The notes below the pieces were generated by a model, which was given only the letters and a program-made list of their open reading frames with translations, did no database searches and was not told where the DNA came from. A program made the translations under genes and the position numbers. A stretch of DNA of 64,000 nucleotides from Trema orientale (taxonomy: Eukaryota > Streptophyta > Magnoliopsida > Rosales > Cannabaceae), in the NCBI GenBank assembly GCA_002914845.1, contig JXTC01000194.1, positions 207,586 to 271,585 on the forward strand, given 5' to 3'. Position 1 is the first letter of the stretch. Each line of letters starts with the position of its first letter. Of the stretch, positions 58,501 through 64,000 are shown in pieces.

Positions 58501-59352
58501 GCGCCTTTTCAATGGATACACCATTACTACTTGCTTGGTGGTCTTAAATCTTGGATCAACTGGCTTGTTGGTTTCTTGGTTGATGAAATATGCTGATAAT
58601 ATTGTTAAGGTAACATGCTACATCCCAGGCTGTATTTTGGGCCTTTCAATTTCTTTCTTCTCTTCTGTTATTGGTCACCAAGTGATCAGACCCTGGTTAT
58701 TCTTCCAGTATAATATCTTTGGTCATATTTTCGTATCAACTTCATAGAACTCCCAGACTGTCAGGTTTTGACAAGTTATTTGTTGTAAAGAAACTTCGCA
58801 GGCAACATTATTTTTGCCTATTATTCTTTATATCATCATTCACTCATGAAATTTATTGACATTGGCAAAATTACCGCTAAGTTTTTCAGTTAATTGTCTT
58901 GTTTTAGTAAACCAGTCCTGCAAGTTGTGAAACCAGACTCCCGAGTGACCATGCAATGATGGTGTGTTCTTCCTGACCCAAACCATTACTTATATACATC
59001 ATTTCAGGTCTATTCAACATCAATGGCAATGCTGCTGACTATGCTTTTATCAGTCTACCTATTCAACTTCAAGCCCACATTGCAGGTAAAATGGTCTCCA
59101 TCCACTTGCGAAGAACAGCTAGAATCTTATCTTCACCTCATGAGGTATTGAGCACAAAATAAGTCACTAATGATTCTGCAAATTTCTTTCCTGATATCGT
59201 TGCAGCTTTTCTTGGGAATTATCATCTGTATGATGTCACTGCACATGTATTTTGCACCCCCGAACATGCTTGTAGACATTCCAGCAGCGACTGTTAAAGC
59301 TGCTCCTGAGAGTTTGAAAGGAGTTTTGGTAGAACGAAGAACAGATTCATGA
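55556..59352 (+). CDS. CSTLP1: CMP-sialic acid transporter-like nucleotide-sugar transporter
   Basis: Eight exons: 55556-55606, 56520-56603, 56792-57006, 57151-57229, 57768-57937, 58423-58609, 59008-59085, 59206-59352. All junctions are GT-AG and in frame, giving 336 residues, the normal length. The first exon is only 17 codons (MHWYFVAALLTVLTSSQ). Conserved blocks: TTLSQSNGKYMYDYATVPFL, VIYLIHNNVQFATLIYVD, TYQIMGNLKIVTTGIL, FNMARLLLDDFRGGFENGPW and LNLGSTGLLVSWLMKYADNI; about ten membrane segments are expected. This drug/metabolite-superfamily antiporter of the Golgi membrane exchanges nucleotide sugars for nucleotide monophosphates. Plants make little or no sialic acid, so the natural substrate is unsettled; CMP-Kdo has been suggested for this family. 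Family identification is firm. Confidence 0.94.
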
Positions 59353-59967
59353 TGCTTATCCTGTTCGAATAAACTGGTGCTTTCTCCTTCTATCTAAATG
59401 GAAGTTGCAACCAAGCAGTACCTGGAATATTCGAATTGGCTAGCGAGCTGGTTGCATTTATAGTTTGCATCGAGAACCTTATCCATAACGTGATTCAGAA
59501 CTTTCTTCTTCAGTGATTGCTTCGAATAGAGAAGAATTTCAGTCCAGTTGGAGCTAATTTGTATGAACAATGAAACAGTTTGATCATTATTTCGTTTCTG
59601 AATTTTTAATGTACTTACTTTTGATATGTGCCAAATATACCTTCAAAGAATGAAATTGAGTTCTTCAGGGACATTCATGAAAATTTCCGTTGAAATTGAA
59701 TTTCTTACTTGGAAATCGTCCTTGATTAAAATTGACGATCTGTATTATATATATCATTATCACATTCAAACTCTTATGTATTATTGTCACATTCTGTATT
59801 GTTGTATTCTAAAGTCAGGCAGGGCTAATTATGGAAGTTTAGTTTTCATTTCAATTTTGAACCGGGAGGAAATTGTTTGGTAATTGTTTCTAATTTATAT
59901 CCATTCGCGCTCTTCATTGCTTTGTATACAGTAGAATAAGAGTTTTATTTATTTATTTATTTATTTT
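59353..59967. other. 3' flank of the transporter gene
   Basis: Presumed 3' UTR to about 59630, then AT-rich spacer ending in an (ATTT)n run that became the insertion site of MITE copy 3. No gene supported. Confidence 0.55.
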
Positions 59968-60139
59968 AGGGATGGCTACGGTAGGGGCGTCCCTACGTAG
60001 GGTCATGCCTTAATTATCGTTGGATGGGAATCTGTGGGGAATAACAGGAATCTGTGAAGAATCTATTTATATACAGATTCCCATCCAACGGTGAATAGAC
60101 AGGGCCCTACGTAGGGGCGCTCCTACTGTAGACGCGCCC
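59968..60139 (+). mobile_element. GC-rich palindromic MITE, copy 3
   Basis: Starts (A)GGGATGGCTACGGTAGGGGC and ends CTACTGTAGACGCGCCC, with core arms GTTGGATGGGAATCTGT and complement. ATTTATTTT flanks both sides (59959-59967 and 60140-60148), a perfect 9-bp repeat, although the site is an ATTT repeat. About 97 percent identical to copy 1 by hand count. Same orientation as copy 2. Confidence 0.88.
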
Positions 60140-60148
60140 ATTTATTTT

Positions 60149-62033
60149 TCGTTTATAATAAGTTCTTTATGGTTGTTGTCGTTTCAGGATTCAATGTCGT
60201 TTTCTACAGAATATCATTTCACATACTTGTCGTTTTAAAGCTTTTATGTCGTTTATTTTTGTTATTGCAATATGTCATTTTCAATTTTGCGGTCGTTTTT
60301 TTTAGTTTATTCCGTCAGTTTAATCGTTGTCGTTTCTCGAGTCATTTCGTTTTCAATTTTAAGTTCGCTTTTTATTAGGTATGCTAGTTACCGCTGTTCT
60401 AAATATTTATGTCGTTCTCCATGTTTGTGTCGTTTCTCATATTTCTGTATTTTTTTTAAGTTGGTTGTCGCTTTTTATATTGTTGTCGTTTCTAATTATG
60501 CTTGACGTTCGCGCATTCTTGTCGTTGCTGACCAAAATCTGTGGACACGACAAATCGTTACGTTATTGCTTCAAAGTTCAAATGGCGTCCTCTTTCTTAT
60601 CATCCTTCACCTTGCATCTTAAATTATTTAAAGGTACAAACTTAGTCTATTATTATTTTTTTTTTTCGTTTAAAATTGGGCGAAAATGAAAACATTGGAA
60701 ACCAAATTATGCAACTATGCAAAGCAATTTTTTAATTAAGTAATTTTGCAAAAAGCTATGATAATACAAGGAGTAAAAGAACAAAAATAAATTAAAGGGT
60801 CTTTTTTTTTTAAAAATAAAAGAGTGGGAGGTTTTTTTGTGAACTACTTTGGATGGTCAGGAAAATGGACACGAGTAAAGCAAATAGGGATTTTAGCAAA
60901 GATTGAATTGGATTGACTAGTTATTTGATCTTTTTTGAGCCCAAAATTGGATATATGACCAAAGTTAAAAGTTTGTAGCTAAATGTCCAACTCATTTAAT
61001 GACAAAAATAGAAATATAATATATACCATAACTGGAGCTTTAAAAGAAATAAACATTTAGCTAAGAGAGTAAAAAGCCATGATAAACATTCCATAATTAT
61101 CTAATTTGGCAAAAAGCCATGATAATACAAAGAGTAAAAGGATAACAATAAATTAAAGCTTTTTTTTAAAAAAAATAAAAGAGTGGGAGGCTTTTATGTG
61201 AACTACTTTGGATGGTCAGGAAAATAGACACGAGTAAAGCAAATAGGGGTTTTAGCAAAAATGATCGAAAGAAATAAATATTTACCTATAATTTTTAAAA
61301 TATGGACATATCTTAAACCAATTTAAAAAATTAGTCATCCAGCTAGTTTTCTCATATAAAAACTTATATACTTAATTTATATACTTAGTAAAAAAAGAAG
61401 AAGTACTTAAAATATATTTTCACTATTTGTTAATATACCTTAGGTAAAAACTTATTTACCCGGTCAAAAGGTAAAACAAGCATTTATTAAAATAAAATAT
61501 GAAATAAGGATACTTATTATAATTAGTCAAAGCAGAAAAACGAATGGAGTAATAGAATAGTCTAGGAACAGAATTAAATTTACAATTTTTATCTAGACAA
61601 TTGAGAAATTAGATTGAAGCAAGTCTTATTATAGGTTAGTAGTTTTAAAATGTGTATGAAGTGATTGAATCATTGAAGAATATTCTAGAACTAAAGCAAG
61701 CTGTAATATTTCTGCTTGGCAAAATCTTGAGCATTAATTATTTTCTGATATTGGACAGCTTTCAACCCTAAATTCTCATTCATTGAATTGCAACTTTGTA
61801 ACCATGAAATTGCATTTACATGCCATTAATGTTTGATAACAAGTAATCTCCCCACATTCAAAATGCTTCGCTTTCAAGAAATAAATGTACCCTTATATTG
61901 GTTTCTTTTCTACCAAGTACTCGAATAGTCTCAATATATCTCCACTATGTAGGATATCTATATAAAGGGCACCCTTATTTTAGTTTTGTGGTCAATAATT
62001 TTTAAAATTATATGAAGGAAACTGAGGTGAACA
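60149..62033. other. Intergenic region with a spaced duplication
   Basis: From 60165 to 60530 the text is rich in TTGTCGTTT/TGTCGTTTC words, a loose repeat of unknown origin that creates spurious open frames. A block of about 155 bp is duplicated 361 bp apart (60750-60905 and 61111-61263). No gene recognised. Confidence 0.5.
60750..61263. repeat. Direct duplication, 361-bp period
   Basis: Both copies (60750-60905 and 61111-61263) contain ATGATAATACAA(G/A)GAGTAAA, AAAATAAAAGAGTGGGAGG, GTGAACTACTTTGGATGGTC and ACACGAGTAAAGCAAATAGG with few differences. Between them is unrelated AT-rich text. No terminal repeats found. Confidence 0.88.
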
Positions 62034-62294
62034 ATGAGTCAAGCTAGCTATACCATTCAAGGATTAAACCAAATTGGGTGCTACCACTTGATCAAGCAAG
62101 GGAATGAAGAGGTTAGCCATTTTCGGATGCCTCTTCACTATCCGAGGTACAAGAAGAGGGACTATATGACTATGCCCGAGTGGAAGCTGGACTTGCTTTT
62201 GAGAGATTATGGTTTGCCTATCAATGTTGGAGATGTGAACCAGAAGAGGAACTTTGCCATGGGAGCTTTCCTTTGGCCTTCTCAGACTGAATGA
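62034..62294 (+). CDS. Small DUF7722-type plant protein
   Basis: A single 86-codon frame, MSQASYTIQGLNQIGCYHLI to a stop at 62292-62294. It contains FRMPLHYPRYKKRDYMTMPE, WKLDLLLRDYGLP and AMGAFLWP, a motif set I recall from small plant proteins of unknown function annotated DUF7722: MPLHYPRY near the N-terminal half, a WK(L/V)D helix, and a C-terminal GAFLWP. No signal peptide or membrane segment; soluble, moderately basic. An upstream TATA-like TCTATATAAAGGG (about 61965) sits some 70 bp before the ATG. Motif conservation and position argue that it is a real gene; function is unknown. The family name is from memory. Confidence 0.8.
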   Translation: MSQASYTIQGLNQIGCYHLIKQGNEEVSHFRMPLHYPRYKKRDYMTMPEWKLDLLLRDYGLPINVGDVNQKRNFAMGAFLWPSQTE

Positions 62295-64000
62295 TCAAGA
62301 TTTCTAAGGAGAAAGATATATGGAGAGCTCTCTATAAATATATACATCTATATGCTTTGTATTATCATGCCAACGTAATTTGATAATAGTGATCTATAAT
62401 TATACCTAATTCTATTTCCATATAGTTATTATTGTTGTAGTGATCTTGGATTTGAGTTAATCTCTTTGTTGTAAATTTCGTTTACTTTTTCCTTTGAGTT
62501 TGTTTTCTCTTGTGAAAGGTGATGGAATTTAGAAATGAACTAGTACTTTTGCTGCCATACTAAGTTCCTTTAAGTTAATTCATCTAATTCTAAATGAAGG
62601 GTACAAAAATTTATAAACAGGTATCTCAAGAACATAGCAACAATTAAGAATCCCCTAATATTAACACTTTTCAGTTTTTGAATTTTTGTACACTTTGTAA
62701 CTTTGTTTGATGGATTAATCAGTAGAATCCTTCCAATGGTTTACATCTTTAATGTTCACCCAGATGAACCTGGTCCTAGAATTGGCACGAGTTAGGGCGT
62801 TTGCTTTCTAGCTCTACTAGAGAATCAACAAATTATTAAATTAAACACTAATTTTATGTGCTACATCGATATTTCAGTAACCTTATTTCATCAATTTATG
62901 ATTATTAACTTTTAATGGTTAGCGTTATTATGTTTGCATCAGGTCTCTAATTAACTCTTGCTTAACGTTTTGATGGAACTATATTCAAAGCATCTTGTTC
63001 TGTTCTACCATAAGTGGTGGATAGGGGGAAATTACTCCATACGTGGACTTTTTATTTGGCTGAAGAAAATTATGGTTTGTAAACTGAACTCTCAATTTAT
63101 TTTCTTGTCTTTTTTTTTTTTTTGTCATAATACAATGTTAAGTTAACATCTAAACTATTTATACTTATCTCTTAACATCCTGACATGAAAACGTGGGCCT
63201 TGTTTGTCTTGTTAGGATCAGTTTTGATGGCTCTATTACCTAAATGGATAATATTTCTTGAGAATTCATTTATGATCTTAAGAAGGTAGAAATCTAACAA
63301 GGAATGGCATAACGAGGTACAATCAATTTTCTGTGTCGTTTGTTAGGTCTTCAAATAAATTTGAAAATTACATGTTACCTCTCTTTCACGGCATGAACAC
63401 TAAGAGGTGGAAAAATATGCAAACTTCATCTCTTTAAATGTTGCCTTTACTATTTTTATTTTTATTTTTTCATTTTTTAATTCATACACTACACGTATTG
63501 TCTAACATGAAATGACCTTTTTTAAGTTCTAATAAGGACAAAATTTTATTCTAAAATTACCAATGCTTTTAAACTTTACCACTTAGCTAGCTAAGACGGA
63601 GACGTATATCTGTGACTTTGGGAAAATACATCTCGAAGAGCGAATTAATAATATTAAGTAGTACAAAATCTGTCTATTCATTGTTTGGATATACAATATT
63701 TCAGTAGGGTCTACTAAGAAATTCTACAATCTGCGGATATCATATTTGTTTCTCATGTCGTTTTTCCGAAAGCCCAAACTTGTATCTATGGCTAAACTGT
63801 CACCACGAATTTAACATTGGCAAATTCTGGGGACAACCGGACAGGTATGGGCTGCAGCGCAGCTTATCTATGAAGCAACTAAGATTAAGACATTTATTAT
63901 TATTATTATTATTATTATTTTAATAATAATTGGTTAAGAGTTAAGACAAAGTTGGCAGAAACAATTGGATTTGTTAAGAAACAGAAAAAAAAAAAAAAAA
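62295..64000. other. Right-hand intergenic region
   Basis: Presumed 3' UTR of the DUF7722 gene to about 62480, then AT-rich spacer. (TTA)n microsatellite at about 63894-63919 and a terminal A-run at 63985-64000. The frame at 62958-63146 has no recognisable homology. Confidence 0.5.
63894..63919. repeat. (TTA)n microsatellite
   Basis: About nine TTA units, followed by the partially complementary TTTTAATAATAAT. Confidence 0.85.

Noticed and set aside
60169-60689. Overlapping plus-strand hydrophobic frames
   Set aside because: Arise from TTGTCGTTT-type repeats; three frames are open at once, a composition effect, and none resembles a known membrane protein.
1-64000. Retrovirus-like or LTR element, Polinton, or CRISPR array
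   Set aside because: No reverse transcriptase, integrase, protease or capsid motifs, no long direct terminal repeats, and no regularly spaced short repeats were seen.

Overview
This is a nuclear segment from a flowering plant, almost certainly a eudicot. The evidence is multi-exon genes with GT-AG introns in very AT-rich DNA, plant-only gene families (SPA, CIP1-like, DUF1221 kinase, DUF7722), a nuclear tRNA-Leu, and many small DNA transposons (Mutator-like, hAT-like and Tourist-like MITEs). Some repeats remind me of Rosales genomes, but that is only an impression. No reverse transcriptase, integrase, capsid or transposase reading frame was recognised. There is one unresolved base (N) at 35024.

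Layout. 1-1770: probable 5' untranslated exons of a minus-strand gene whose coding part lies beyond the left edge. 2813-7560: CIP1-like coiled-coil gene (minus), with a long 5' UTR intron and a G-box about 130 bp upstream. 7777-13250: transposon-rich spacer with two adjoining hAT-like elements (one holding a nested MULE-type MITE), further MITEs and a tandem repeat. 13345-13427: tRNA-Leu(UAA) (minus). 14356-17800: Crooked-neck/CLF1 splicing factor, seven exons (minus). 17910-27224: MITEs, a hAT-like element, unclassified repeats and low-complexity DNA. 27456-30093: two-exon coiled-coil protein with a SUMO-interaction-like motif (plus). 31821-33289: a Pack-MULE, i.e. a Mutator-like element with about 135-bp terminal inverted repeats and a perfect 9-bp target duplication, carrying fragments of two unrelated host genes (a GEM-like GRAM domain and the start of COG7). 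37655-44366: SPA2-like light-signalling gene, seven coding exons (plus). 45815-48041: DUF1221 pseudokinase (minus, convergent with SPA2). 50934-54103: nested MITEs. 55556-59352: CMP-sialic-acid-transporter-like nucleotide-sugar transporter, eight exons (plus). 62034-62294: small DUF7722-type gene (plus).

How the genes relate. They are independent housekeeping and signalling genes, not an operon. From memory, four of them (CIP1, crooked neck, CMP-sialic acid transporter 1, DUF1221 kinase) have Arabidopsis counterparts close together on chromosome 5 (At5g41730-At5g41790), so the window probably preserves an ancient syntenic block into which other genes and transposons are interspersed. CIP1 and SPA2 both belong to the COP1 light-signalling network; their closeness here may be chance.

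The most unusual items are the two-gene Pack-MULE, a very young 171-bp palindromic MITE present three times, a pseudokinase lacking all three classic catalytic residues, a GC-AG intron in SPA2, and two clear transposon-in-transposon insertions.
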